A stretch of DNA of 33,770 nt from assembly GCA_015063845.1 (NCBI GenBank), contig SVTJ01000016.1:1-33770 (forward strand), given 5' to 3'. A program made the translations under genes and the position numbers. The stretch is from Oscillospiraceae bacterium (GTDB lineage Bacteria; Bacillota; Clostridia; Oscillospirales; CAG-272). This document shows positions 14,438-23,770 of this stretch, one piece after another. The stretch's first letter is position 1. Every line of letters starts with the position of its first letter. Under the pieces are notes generated by a model that searched no databases, was not told where the DNA came from, and saw nothing but the letters and a program-made list of their open reading frames with translations.

Positions 14438-17400
14438 TTAGGTCATTAAGTTTCCACCACCGGGGGTAACAACGCCACCCAGGGAAGCACCGTTGTACTG
14501 GGGGTTGGAGTATTCGTTTTCAAATGTCACACTACTCCAGTTCTGACGAGCGTCTTCATAAAGGAATACTGTCTGGAGAGCAACGCAATACCTGAATGCA
14601 TCAGCTCCTATGGACGTAACCTTGCCCATAATATTGATGGTCGTCATTTTTGAACAGTTGTAGAATGCTCTTACGCCAAACTCTGCTGAAACGTCCTCTC
14701 CAAGGATTATCTCGGTTACGTTCGTAAGTCCTGACAAAGCTCCGTAGTACAGATTTCCGCCGAGAACTGTTATCTTTGTAAGAGAGGTGGGGACGTAACG
14801 CTTTATGGAGTTTGTAGCATCGTAATACTGTGTCACCTGGGTTGAGTTCGTTTGGTTTTCCGAGCTGAATATATAGGTGAACAACGTGTCCTGACCTGCT
14901 GATGTAGCATTTTTGTTAGTTCCAACGAAAGGAACGGTGATCTCCTTAAGAGATGTACAGCCGAGGAGCAGGCTTGCGGGGATTTCGGTGACGCTTTCGG
15001 GAATAGTAAGTGTCTCAAGCTTCGTGCAACGAGAGAATGCCTGATTTCCTATCTTCTCACAAACGCTTGCTTTTTCAAAGCTTATAGACTTGATGTTTGC
15101 CACGCGGTTGAATAGATATGCGGGAATGCTTTCTACTCGCTTGCCGAATACTACGTCGACACCGTTTGACGAACCGAAGTTTGCGAATACCATGTTTTTG
15201 GAACTGCTGTATTCAAGATCATCAAGTGTTACAGCGTTGAAAGTCAACTTCGTAACGCCTCTACAATAGTAGAACGCGTCTGTTCCTATGGATTTTACAG
15301 CCGCAGGGATAGTCAGCTCAGTAAGGCTCTCGCAGCAATAGAACGCGCTATCTCCTATTTTCGTTACAGCTTCGGGGATAACGGCCTTGGGAAGCTTTTT
15401 GCAGTTGTAGAACGTGTAAGGCTCTATAATCTTCTGAGAAGTGGGAATAACTATCTCGTGTTCAATGTTCTGGCAGTTGTAGAATGCATACGCTCCGATA
15501 TGTGTTACGTTTTTAGGTACGTTCACTGCCTGCAAGTCCGTTCTGTTGTAGAACGCTGCTGCGCCTATTTCATACGGCAGTCCCTCGTAGTTTTCGGGGA
15601 GACTGAGGTTGATGTCCTTTCCAATATAATCGCAGAGAATAATGTCATCACCGTTTACAAAGAATACGTAGCCATCGGTTGTGGTGACGTACTTGCTCTG
15701 CCCGTCTGCTCCGTAAACGTATCTTGCGTACTTGGAAACGTAGCCATATTTGCTTGTGTCATCTCCTTTAACTATATCAAGTTCCGAAAGATTTTGTACC
15801 TCGTAGAGCTTGTAGCAGTTGACGAACGCATCGTATGCTATGGTCGTTACTGTGGACGGAATATTGACCTTCATAAGATTCAAACATCCGTAGAATGCCT
15901 TGTAATTTATGGTCTTAAGACCTTCCGGGAGAATGACCTCTTGGAGCATAGTGCATCCGCTGAAGCAACCGAAGTCTACAAGTCCGCCGTTAAGCTTTAT
16001 CTTTTTGAGAGAAACGGGAATTGCATAGCTACCCGAGTTGCTGAAGCCATATTGCTGAGTTATGGTTACCGTAAGGTCACCAGACGCGGAGTTCTGATAG
16101 AAGAGGTGTCCGAGAATACCCGCGCCGCCTGTGGAAGTTGACGTTCTGCCGATAAAGGGAAGCTCAAGGCTTTCAAGAGCGTAGCAACCCTTGAAAAGAC
16201 CGTCGGGCAGGTAGGTCACGCCATTAGGAATAGTAACGCTCTTAAGAGAAGAGCAGTTTGTGAAAATAGTACCTATATACGTAAGCGTTGAAGGGAGCTT
16301 TATCTCCGTAAGCGCAGCGCAGCCGTAGAAGGCATTTTCATCAATTCTCGTAACACCCTCGGGAATGATTATCTCGGTCAGCTTCATACAGTTGTAGAAG
16401 GTGTACGTATAAACGGTTGTCTGACCTGCGGGTATCGATATCGAGCCTTCAAGATTCTTACAGTTGTAGAATGCGTATTCTCCTATCGATACGATGTTCT
16501 TGGAAAGATTGAGAGTTGTGAGCTTAGTGTGACCCCAGAATGCATATTTGGAAATATACTTTACGCTATCGGGAAGCGTTACGGTGGTTGCGGTAGCGCT
16601 CTTGAAGGCATACGCGCCGATGACCGTCGTTCCTGCCTTTACGGTATAGTTTACGGGCAGATCGGAAGTGGTTGCTATAAGAGCTTTTCCAATATAAAGC
16701 GCGCCATCAACATAATTCTCCGTATTATTGATAAATGCAGTATTATAGAAAGCGTTATATCCAATAGAAGTAATGCTGTCGGGAATAGAGAAGCTCGTGA
16801 TAGCTGTCTTGTTATAGAATGCGTTGTTTGCTATCTCCTTAACGGGAAGTCCGTTGAAGACGGCAGGAATGATTATCTCGGTATCCTCGCACGTGCCAAC
16901 TCCGCTGACAATATAATACTTTCCGTCGGTGGAGATTGTGTAGCTAAGTCCTACGCTCGTTCTGTTGTTGGGGTCGGGAACAAACGTAACTGTCTCGGGA
17001 ATGCCGTTTACATACTTCCAGTAGTAGCCGTCACACTCGGGTGTGGTGTCGCAGTAGTAGTATCTCGTATAATACGAGTTGCTGTTACCAATGGTTATTT
17101 CGTTCCAATCAGCGACGTTACCGCCATAGAATATCTTTGCGCTTGAGCAAGAGATAGCCGAATACTCGATGGTCTTGACAGACTTGGGGATAACGATATA
17201 TGACAGGTTGCCATAGAACGCGTACTGCTTGATGATCTCGCAGGTGCTGTTTGGCTCAAATATTACCTTGTTAATGTAGTGGTCGGTGGTACTTGATGCT
17301 CCGGGTCTTCTGAGAATATATTGAGGAAGCACCTTAACGCCTGAGCCGATTATAAGTGTACCGCCATCAGAGGGAACAGTAGCACCCTTAGCATAGCTTA

Positions 17401-19405
17401 AGATAATATCCTTCATCTGAGCGTTAGTAGCTCTGTACTCGATAGTTACAAGGGATAGGTTGTGGTAGAATATAGTTCCGCCAACATACGTGACGTGCTC
17501 GGGTATTACTGCCTTTGTAAGTCTTGGGTTAAAGGCAAAAGCATTGTGAGCTATCTGAGTTACCTTCACGCCGTTTATCGTAGAGGGTATATCTGCTACC
17601 GTCACGGTATCCTTTACGTCATATACGCATATAGTGCCGTCGTCAAGCATTACCCAGTAATAGCCATCGTCAGTAACGCCGTGCTTTCTTGTAGCACCAA
17701 ATATATAGGATATCGTCGTTCCCGTGATAGCTCCACCGTAACTAAAGGTCATTCCCGCGTTATTCCATTGAGAAGCAAAGGTGCTCGGCGCGCTTGATTC
17801 CTCAAACGCAAGGAAGACGTCGGAGTATGCCATGCTTGTATAGTCGTTGGCGTTGGAGCTCCATTTTATCGAGCCCGCAAATGCGCTTGCTTTGATGGTG
17901 GTTACGTATTTGGGGATAAATACCACCGTGTGGGGAACAAAGTAAGCTCTGAACGCGTATGAGCCGATCTCGGTACATACACCGTTGCCGGGGAACGTGA
18001 GCGACTTTATGACCGCTGTCTTCGATGCCAGGTCGGAATCTCCCATGCTAACTGTCGTTGTGAAGCTGATGAGATATGCGGGTATTCTTGTGACTTTTTC
18101 TCCGATGACAACGTCAAATCCACCGGAATTTCTTCCGCCGTAAAGGAAGTTGTTGTGGTATTGTCCAAGGTCAGCGCAGCTTACAGCGTTGAACTCAAGT
18201 CGAGTAAGCTTTTTACAGCCGTAGAACGCGTAGCCGCCTATCGTTGTAACACCCTCTCCGATGACTATCTTGGTTACGTTTTCACAACCATGGAATGCGT
18301 AGTTTCCTATAGTTTCAACCGAATTGGGAATGATTATCTTTTCAAGACTTGAGCAACCGTAGAATGCGTACTTGCCAATGCTCTTGATAGAGTTGGAGAA
18401 CACGATCTTCTGAAGATTTGTGCAACCGTAGAACGCGTTGTCACCGATACTTGTTATAGCGTCAGAGAAGTATATCGCTATGATGTCGGTGTTATCCTTG
18501 AACGCGTCTGCGTCTATGCCTGTTACGGGAACTCCACCGATCTCGGCAGGGATGTAAATGGTAGTGCCCGAAAAGCTTCCAAGTCCCGATATCGTGCAGG
18601 ACGTGCCGTCACCCGAAGGTGTTGCGGTAAGTCCTACGCTTGCTTTGTGCGCACCGCAGACACACTGGTCATTCGTTCCGTAAACGTGCGAGAGCTGCTG
18701 TATCGTTTGCGTTTCGGTGTATTCGCAGTTTTTACACTTCTTGATAACAGCGCCGTTTTCCTCACAAGTAGCGGGGGTATTGCTGAGGATCTCAAGCGAG
18801 TGAGGAGCGAAGTCCTGCTGCTTTGTTATTCTCAGTATTTGCTTTTTACATACCGAGCAATAAGTGACTTCATCATACGTGCCCTTGACAGAGCAGGTAG
18901 AAGCGGTTTCGTTTTCCTTTACGGGTTCAGCTTGTGTGTGCTCGCCCGTAGGAGACACGATTTTGTGCTCGGAACTTATTTTATAATTACAAACAGAGCA
19001 ATACACGACCTCGTCGTAGCAGCCCTCGTTACCGCAATCACCTGCCGTCTGATTTTCTATAACAGCATCAGCGGGGTTGTGAGAAGTAACTGTTTCTTTA
19101 GTTCCGCAATGGCATTTGCGCCAGTGACCGGTCGCGTCCGAGAAATACTCGCCCTCAAATACGTGTTGACACGATGGATCTCCGTCTCCGTTTCCACCGT
19201 CCACTGTACCGTCGCCACCGCCGACTGTGCCGTCGCCGTTGCCGTCTTCCGTAGTCGTACTGTTGTCAGCTGTACTGCTATTTGTGCTGTCGTCCGTTCC
19301 CGTGTTGCCTTCTGACTTTGTGACGTCTTCGCAGGAGACGAGCACTGTCATCGTGGCAAGAAGCAACGCGATGAGCGCAACTAAAACTCGTTTGCTTGTT
19401 TTCAT
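14438..19405 (-). CDS. Giant BspA-like leucine-rich repeat surface lipoprotein
   Basis: The 1,655-residue protein begins with a lipoprotein signal peptide (VLVSC, lipidated Cys 25) and a Ser/Thr/Gly/Asp-rich spacer to about residue 77. Residues 79-252 form a Cys/His-rich region with C-x2-C pairs at 136/139, 183/186 and 224/227 and CxC at 98/100 and 248/250, in repeats of the type YDEVxYCSVCxxxI. From about 255 to 1640 there are roughly 30 BspA-type repeats (LRR_5), each centred on AFYGC or AFYNC and a following IPxxVxxIG. The opening module VGL...DGTSCTISGLG recurs near residue 818 (VGLSYTISTDGKYY). Such proteins bind host or matrix ligands. There is no LPXTG anchor; anchoring would be by lipid. 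It has its own promoter and terminator. Confidence 0.92.
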   Translation of the reverse strand: MKTSKRVLVALIALLLATMTVLVSCEDVTKSEGNTGTDDSTNSSTADNSTTTEDGNGDGTVGGGDGTVDGGNGDGDPSCQHVFEGEYFSDATGHWRKCHCGTKETVTSHNPADAVIENQTAGDCGNEGCYDEVVYCSVCNYKISSEHKIVSPTGEHTQAEPVKENETASTCSVKGTYDEVTYCSVCKKQILRITKQQDFAPHSLEILSNTPATCEENGAVIKKCKNCEYTETQTIQQLSHVYGTNDQCVCGAHKASVGLTATPSGDGTSCTISGLGSFSGTTIYIPAEIGGVPVTGIDADAFKDNTDIIAIYFSDAITSIGDNAFYGCTNLQKIVFSNSIKSIGKYAFYGCSSLEKIIIPNSVETIGNYAFHGCENVTKIVIGEGVTTIGGYAFYGCKKLTRLEFNAVSCADLGQYHNNFLYGGRNSGGFDVVIGEKVTRIPAYLISFTTTVSMGDSDLASKTAVIKSLTFPGNGVCTEIGSYAFRAYFVPHTVVFIPKYVTTIKASAFAGSIKWSSNANDYTSMAYSDVFLAFEESSAPSTFASQWNNAGMTFSYGGAITGTTISYIFGATRKHGVTDDGYYWVMLDDGTICVYDVKDTVTVADIPSTINGVKVTQIAHNAFAFNPRLTKAVIPEHVTYVGGTIFYHNLSLVTIEYRATNAQMKDIILSYAKGATVPSDGGTLIIGSGVKVLPQYILRRPGASSTTDHYINKVIFEPNSTCEIIKQYAFYGNLSYIVIPKSVKTIEYSAISCSSAKIFYGGNVADWNEITIGNSNSYYTRYYYCDTTPECDGYYWKYVNGIPETVTFVPDPNNRTSVGLSYTISTDGKYYIVSGVGTCEDTEIIIPAVFNGLPVKEIANNAFYNKTAITSFSIPDSITSIGYNAFYNTAFINNTENYVDGALYIGKALIATTSDLPVNYTVKAGTTVIGAYAFKSATATTVTLPDSVKYISKYAFWGHTKLTTLNLSKNIVSIGEYAFYNCKNLEGSISIPAGQTTVYTYTFYNCMKLTEIIIPEGVTRIDENAFYGCAALTEIKLPSTLTYIGTIFTNCSSLKSVTIPNGVTYLPDGLFKGCYALESLELPFIGRTSTSTGGAGILGHLFYQNSASGDLTVTITQQYGFSNSGSYAIPVSLKKIKLNGGLVDFGCFSGCTMLQEVILPEGLKTINYKAFYGCLNLMKVNIPSTVTTIAYDAFVNCYKLYEVQNLSELDIVKGDDTSKYGYVSKYARYVYGADGQSKYVTTTDGYVFFVNGDDIILCDYIGKDINLSLPENYEGLPYEIGAAAFYNRTDLQAVNVPKNVTHIGAYAFYNCQNIEHEIVIPTSQKIIEPYTFYNCKKLPKAVIPEAVTKIGDSAFYCCESLTELTIPAAVKSIGTDAFYYCRGVTKLTFNAVTLDDLEYSSSKNMVFANFGSSNGVDVVFGKRVESIPAYLFNRVANIKSISFEKASVCEKIGNQAFSRCTKLETLTIPESVTEIPASLLLGCTSLKEITVPFVGTNKNATSAGQDTLFTYIFSSENQTNSTQVTQYYDATNSIKRYVPTSLTKITVLGGNLYYGALSGLTNVTEIILGEDVSAEFGVRAFYNCSKMTTINIMGKVTSIGADAFRYCVALQTVFLYEDARQNWSSVTFENEYSNPQYNGASLGGVVTPGGGNLMT

Positions 19406-19450
19406 AAATATACTCCTCCCAAGGATATTTATATATAAATACTGTATACA

Positions 19451-19479
19451 ATTATACTACTTCGACCAACTAAAGTCAA
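19451..19479 (-). promoter_or_regulatory. Promoter of the giant BspA-like gene
   Basis: Minus strand: TTGACT (19479-19474), 17-bp spacer, TATAAT (19456-19451). GGGAGGAG lies close before the ATG at 19405. A CAACTAAAGT repeat (19467-19476) overlaps the -35 box. Confidence 0.85.
19467..19476 (+). repeat. CAACTAAAGT, copy 1 (at the -35 box of the giant gene)
   Basis: This 10-base sequence is repeated exactly at 19591-19600, next to the start of the TetR transcript. A candidate binding site of that regulator. Confidence 0.5.
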
Positions 19480-19542
19480 TAAGCGAATATGTAAATAAAG
19501 ATGACGAATTTTGTAAAAATGTGATTTTTTGTGCCTTTGTTT

Positions 19543-19552
19543 GACATATGTC
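19543..19552. promoter_or_regulatory. GACATATGTC palindrome before the regulator promoter
   Basis: A perfect 10-bp palindrome directly abutting the -35 box TTGACA at 19553. A second candidate operator. Confidence 0.4.
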
Positions 19553-19581
19553 TTGACAAATCGACATAAAACGACTATAAT
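19553..19581 (+). promoter_or_regulatory. Consensus promoter of the TetR-led fatty-acid operon
   Basis: TTGACA (19553-19558), 17-bp spacer, TATAAT (19576-19581), exact consensus. Transcription would start near 19588, which excludes the in-frame ATG at 19588 as a normal start and supports the one at 19639. Confidence 0.9.
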
Positions 19582-19590
19582 ATAGTTATG

Positions 19591-19600
19591 CAACTAAAGT
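19591..19600 (+). repeat. CAACTAAAGT, copy 2 (at the start of the regulator transcript)
   Basis: Exact copy of 19467-19476. With the following TG it forms the imperfect palindrome CAAC-TAAA-GTTG. A repressor here would block its own operon. Confidence 0.5.
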
Positions 19601-19638
19601 TGATTATTTTTGAGCTAAATGCTCGGATAGGAGGGAAT

Positions 19639-20184
19639 ATGGACCTTAGAATGGTAAAAACAAGGGCGCAGATAAAAAATGCGTTTTTGACACTTCGCGA
19701 GAAGATGATGCCCGAAAAAATAAAGGTCAAGGACATCTGCGACGTGGCAATGATAAACAAGACTACCTTTTACAATCACTATTCCGATACGTTTGAGCTT
19801 TCTAACGAAATAGATGAGCTTGCTGTCGAGAAAGTAGTTTCCGATTTCAGCGAAAGAGATAAACTGCTTGAAGATCCAAAGGCGTTTGCGATAGGACTTA
19901 TCCGCGTGCTTGAAAGAGACAGCGCTGAGCTCAGACGTATATTCAGAGGCAAGCAAGACGTTCTTTGCGTAAAGCTTGAGGAGAAGCTTCACTCGTTGTG
20001 CGGAAAGACGGAAACGATAGACGATGATATAAGGCTCGCATTTTTTATGGGCGGTTCTATCAGAGTGGTATGCGATTTTATATTTTCCGATATAAAATGT
20101 GATAAGGAACAGCTTACTGTTGCGGTTACCAAAATGATGGAGGCACTGGCTTCGCTCAAAAAGAATACGGCGCAGAGCGTTTGA
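19639..20184 (+). CDS. TetR-type transcriptional regulator
   Basis: The 181-residue protein has an N-terminal helix-turn-helix (about 10-50) with the TetR pattern VKDICDVAMINKTTFYNHYSD, and a helical C-terminal half with LAFFMGGSIRVVCDFI, typical for ligand-binding domains of small TetR proteins (TetR_C_7/8-like). I set the start at the ATG at 19639, which has GGAGGGA in front; a longer frame from 19588 would begin at the expected transcription start. It heads a same-strand cluster of fatty-acid genes (gap of 25 bases to fakA) and is divergent from the giant surface-protein gene. It may respond to an acyl ligand, but this is inference from its neighbours. Confidence 0.88.
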   Translation: MDLRMVKTRAQIKNAFLTLREKMMPEKIKVKDICDVAMINKTTFYNHYSDTFELSNEIDELAVEKVVSDFSERDKLLEDPKAFAIGLIRVLERDSAELRRIFRGKQDVLCVKLEEKLHSLCGKTETIDDDIRLAFFMGGSIRVVCDFIFSDIKCDKEQLTVAVTKMMEALASLKKNTAQSV

Positions 20185-20209
20185 CAAATATTGATATTTC
20201 GGAGATGTT

Positions 20210-21865
20210 ATGGAAACAAGAGTACTTGACGGAAATACGTTCAGGCGTATGCTTTGCGGAGGAGCAAACGGCATACGCACACATATTGAGGAGATAAATG
20301 AGCTCAATGTTTTTCCCGTTCCCGATGGAGATACGGGAACGAATATGAGTAAGACGATCGATAGCGGAGTGTTGAAGATATCAGAGTATGATAGCGCTGT
20401 GCTCGGCAACGTTGCGAATGAGTTTGCAAAGGGCTCGCTTTTCGGTGCGAGAGGAAACTCCGGAGTTATACTTTCTCAGTTTTTTGCGGGTATATGCGAG
20501 GAGCTTTCGGACAAGAGTACCGCAACTGTTAGCGAGCTTTCAGACGCTTATATGAACGGTGTTAAACGTTCGTATTCAGCAGTTTCAAATCCCGTTGAAG
20601 GAACAATACTTACCGTATTCAGAGAAAGCGCGGAGTATGCTCACGACAAACTGACAGATCAAAGCACACTTGAGGATTTTCTTAAGCTGAATATTGAGCA
20701 AGCAGAGCGTTCTCTTGAAAAGACAAAGGAGATACTGCCTGTGCTTACAGAGGCTGATGTGGTAGACAGCGGAGGCGCAGGATATTTGTGTATTGCAAAG
20801 GGGATGTATGCGTCTCTTTCGGGAGAGCAAATGCCGACTTTTTTGGCGGTACAAAGCGCACAGCCCTCAAATGAGATAAACTACGATCTGTTTACCTCTG
20901 ACACGGTGCTTGAATATGGATACTGTACGGAGTGTCTTGTAAGACTTCAGCACGCAAAGACCGACATTTCAGCCTTTGATGCGCAAGATTTTGCAAAAGA
21001 GCTTGAGGAAATGGGATGCAACTCGGTGGTGTCAATAAAAGACGGAGACGTACTAAAGGTGCATGCTCATACTATGACGCCTGCCGATATACTCACGCTT
21101 TGTCAAAGGTTTGGAGAGTTTCTTAATATAAAGATCGAAAACATGTGCCTTCAGCATTCCGAAAAGGAGAGCGAAGCGCCAAAGAAAAGAACTATCCACA
21201 AGAGATACGGTGTTGTTACTGTGGCAACGGGCGAGGGAATGAAGGCTCTGCTCTTGGCTCTTGGAGCTGACGTTATAATAGACGGCGGACAAACAGGAAA
21301 TCCTGCCGCCGAACAGTTCCTCGAAGCGTTTGAGCAGCTTGATGCGGATCATATACTTGTGTTCCCGAATAACGGCAATATTCTGTTGACGGCTCTGCAA
21401 GCAGCCGAGCTTTGGCGCGATGAAAACGTCACCGTTATCCCCACAAAGACTATACCCGAGGGATATGCGGCTCTATCGGTATTCAATTCTGCGGTAGATG
21501 ATATTGACGCTCAGATAAACGATCTTATATCCGCAAAGGACGCAGTCGTATCGGGAGAGCTTACGGTAGCCATAAGAGACAGCATCATAGGTGGAGTTGA
21601 GGTCAGGGAAGGAGAATACATAGGTATTCTTGACGGTGAGCTCGTCGCATCCGATTCGTCTCCGATAGACGCGATGTGCGCTATGATAGATAAAACCGAC
21701 GACCTTGACGACAGAGAGCTGATAACCCTTTTTGTGGGAGAAGGCGTGGACGACGAGGCTCGCGTGGAGATGGCTGACAGTATTGAGGACAGATATCCCG
21801 ATCACGCAGTAGAGGTACGTATCGGCGGACAAAAGATATACGATTATCTTATCGCGATAGAATAG
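20210..21865 (+). CDS. fakA: Fatty acid kinase FakA (DAK2/YloV family)
   Basis: The 551-residue cytoplasmic kinase phosphorylates a fatty acid bound to FakB, giving acyl phosphate. The N-terminal DhaL-like kinase domain has NVFPVPDGDTGTNM (33-46; metal-binding Asp 39 and 41) and GARGNSGVILSQFF. The middle region contains DSGGAGYLCIAKG and the C-terminal third has a DegV-like fold with IIDGGQTGNPA and FPNNGNILLTA. Length is normal. GGAGATGTT precedes the ATG. plsX follows after 12 bases. In many Firmicutes fakA sits with housekeeping genes such as recG or rpmB; here it is in a separate acyl-transfer cluster. Confidence 0.94.
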   Translation: METRVLDGNTFRRMLCGGANGIRTHIEEINELNVFPVPDGDTGTNMSKTIDSGVLKISEYDSAVLGNVANEFAKGSLFGARGNSGVILSQFFAGICEELSDKSTATVSELSDAYMNGVKRSYSAVSNPVEGTILTVFRESAEYAHDKLTDQSTLEDFLKLNIEQAERSLEKTKEILPVLTEADVVDSGGAGYLCIAKGMYASLSGEQMPTFLAVQSAQPSNEINYDLFTSDTVLEYGYCTECLVRLQHAKTDISAFDAQDFAKELEEMGCNSVVSIKDGDVLKVHAHTMTPADILTLCQRFGEFLNIKIENMCLQHSEKESEAPKKRTIHKRYGVVTVATGEGMKALLLALGADVIIDGGQTGNPAAEQFLEAFEQLDADHILVFPNNGNILLTALQAAELWRDENVTVIPTKTIPEGYAALSVFNSAVDDIDAQINDLISAKDAVVSGELTVAIRDSIIGGVEVREGEYIGILDGELVASDSSPIDAMCAMIDKTDDLDDRELITLFVGEGVDDEARVEMADSIEDRYPDHAVEVRIGGQKIYDYLIAIE

Positions 21866-21877
21866 GAGATTATTGAT

Positions 21878-22855
21878 ATGAATACTTATAAGATAGCGAT
21901 AGACGTTATGGGTAGCGATAACGGACCTGAGCTTTTGGTAAAGGGTGCGCTTGCAGCGCTTTCGGAGCACGAAGACCTTGAAGTGTTACTTTTTGGCGAC
22001 GCTGACACGATCGATCGCGCTATTGGAGAATACGATAGATCAAGAATTGAGGTGGTAAGTACTACCGAAGTTATCGACAACTACGACAATCCAATGGAAG
22101 CGATATACAAAAAGACAGACTCATCTCTTGTGAGGGCACTCATGACACTTCGAGAGAGAGATGACGTAGTTGGAGTTATAAATGCATCGAGCACTGGCGC
22201 ACTTCTTGCGGGCTCACTTAGATACGTTCCCGCAAAACAGCTTCGCCGACCTGCGCTTGCATCGATTTTGCCTGCTGAAAACGGCGGTTTTACATGCCTT
22301 GTGGATACGGGAGCAAACATTGATTGCAGTGCGCAGCACCTCGTTGATTTCGCTCATATGGGCTCGGATTTTATGAAACAGTATTACGGCATAGAAAACC
22401 CCAAGATAGGGCTTCTTTCAAATGGCACAGAGCCCACAAAGGGGAATAAGCTGGTAAAGGAAACACACGCGCTGCTTAAAAAGGAGAGCGACCTCAATTT
22501 TATCGGCAATATCGAGGGCAATAGAGCGCTTTCGGGAGACTGCGACGTGCTTGTCGCAGAGGGATTTGCTGGAAATCAGGTGTTCAAGAACTCTGAGGGT
22601 ATCGCGAGACGCCTTATAACGGATATCGTTAAGTACGCAAAGAAGACGGGAAGCTCCGAGATAATGCAGCTCGTGGGATATCTTATGAAGATATACGACT
22701 TCAACTCGCTTGGCGGTGCTATCGTGCTCGGCGTGGATAAGCCCGTTATTAAGGTGCGCGGTTCAGCAAATGCCGATACAATCAAGAACACAACGTCAAT
22801 GCTTATGAATATGATAAAGCACAACGATCTATTTAACGGAAAGGATGTAAGATAA
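21878..22855 (+). CDS. plsX: Acyl-phosphate:ACP acyltransferase PlsX
   Basis: The 325-residue protein interconverts acyl-ACP and acyl phosphate at the membrane surface, the link between FakA and both fatty-acid elongation and phospholipid synthesis. It begins IAIDVMGSDNGPELLVKGA and has SSTGALLAGSL, GLLSNGTEPTKGNKL, VLVAEGFAGNQVFKNSEG and the C-terminal GAIVLGVDKPVIKVRGSA. From memory of the family, MGSDNGP replaces the commoner MGGDxAP and SSTGAL replaces GNTGAL, so it may be a divergent paralogue; this needs an alignment. GGAG stands before the ATG, and fakB starts one base after the stop. No plsY, fabD or rnc genes, its frequent partners, are adjacent. Confidence 0.94.
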   Translation: MNTYKIAIDVMGSDNGPELLVKGALAALSEHEDLEVLLFGDADTIDRAIGEYDRSRIEVVSTTEVIDNYDNPMEAIYKKTDSSLVRALMTLRERDDVVGVINASSTGALLAGSLRYVPAKQLRRPALASILPAENGGFTCLVDTGANIDCSAQHLVDFAHMGSDFMKQYYGIENPKIGLLSNGTEPTKGNKLVKETHALLKKESDLNFIGNIEGNRALSGDCDVLVAEGFAGNQVFKNSEGIARRLITDIVKYAKKTGSSEIMQLVGYLMKIYDFNSLGGAIVLGVDKPVIKVRGSANADTIKNTTSMLMNMIKHNDLFNGKDVR

Positions 22856-22856
22856 T

Positions 22857-23768
22857 ATGGCAGGAAAGATCAAGGTAATGTGTACATCTACGGGCTGTAT
22901 CGAATATGCTCCCGAGCGTTATAGAAAGTATGACATTGATATAATTCGAATTCACGTGAATTTTAAGGGCAAGGAATATCTTGAGGGACTTGACCTTGAC
23001 CCCGTTGAATTCTATAATGAGCTCGAAAAGCTTGATGATCCTAAGAATAATCTTCCGTTTACGGCAATGCCTACGCGTGAAGCGATAATGGCACACTACG
23101 ATAAGGCAATTGCAGACGGATATGATGAGGCAATAGTGATAGCAATAAGCTCAGGCTGTGGCGGAACGTATAATTTGCTCCGTCTTATAGCGGAGGAATA
23201 TGCGGATAAAATAAAGATCACCGTGATAGATTCAAAGATCACCTGCTTTGGTGAGGGCTTGCTGGCTATCAAGGCGGCAGAGCTTGCTGAGAAGGGCGTT
23301 GACGGTGAGACCATTGTCAAGGAGATCCGCTGGATGATGAAGCATCAGGAGTTCCTTGGTGTTGACGGCAGACTTGACTATCTTATATACAACGGCAGAC
23401 TTAAGGGCGGAAAGGCTCTTATGGGTAAGATGCTCAGCATTTGTCCCGTAATACATTTCAACAAAGAGGGCGAGATAGTTTCTTTGCAGAGCGTAAGAAC
23501 TCAGAAAAAGGCTCTCAAGCAGACCTGCGAGATACTTAAGGAGATCATTGGAGACAGAGCTCCCGAGGATTATCTCCTCTGGCACGTTTATACGGGCACG
23601 ACCTTGCTCACAGAGCTCGTTGAGATCGAGAAGGCATACGACATCAAGACAAATCACGAGGACGTTATTATGTCACCTGTAAGCGGTGCGCATAACGGTC
23701 CTTGGCTCGCGGGATACGGACTTGCCTTTATCCGTCGTGAGGACGAGCCGCTTGACGAGGAAGTCTAA
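22857..23768 (+). CDS. fakB: DegV-family fatty-acid-binding protein (FakB type)
   Basis: The 303-residue protein has the DegV fold. FakB proteins hold a fatty acid in a tunnel and present its carboxylate to FakA. The carboxylate-contacting region is IAISSGCGGTYN (95-106), compared with the usual SSGLSGTY. LPFTAMPT corresponds to the conserved FxTSQPS stretch, DGRLDYLIYNGRL is the standard lid region, and SGAHNGPWLAGYG stands for GAHxGPG. The N-terminal TSTGCIEY differs from the typical TDSTADL, so lipid preference may be unusual. Its position between plsX and the GNAT gene, with FakA in the same operon, makes a FakB role likely. Confidence 0.88.
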   Translation: MAGKIKVMCTSTGCIEYAPERYRKYDIDIIRIHVNFKGKEYLEGLDLDPVEFYNELEKLDDPKNNLPFTAMPTREAIMAHYDKAIADGYDEAIVIAISSGCGGTYNLLRLIAEEYADKIKITVIDSKITCFGEGLLAIKAAELAEKGVDGETIVKEIRWMMKHQEFLGVDGRLDYLIYNGRLKGGKALMGKMLSICPVIHFNKEGEIVSLQSVRTQKKALKQTCEILKEIIGDRAPEDYLLWHVYTGTTLLTELVEIEKAYDIKTNHEDVIMSPVSGAHNGPWLAGYGLAFIRREDEPLDEEV

Positions 23769-23770
23769 GT

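Noticed and set aside
15458-17146. Several plus-strand open frames opposite the giant BspA-like gene
   Set aside because: Antisense shadows of the repeat-rich coding strand; no motifs or ribosome sites.
14438-19405. DNA-level tandem repeat or CRISPR in the giant gene
   Set aside because: The repeats are diverged protein repeats (LRR_5) in one open frame, not identical DNA units with spacers.
19588-19638. Earlier ATG of the TetR gene
   Set aside because: It would coincide with the expected transcription start; the ATG at 19639 has a strong GGAGGGA site at the right distance.
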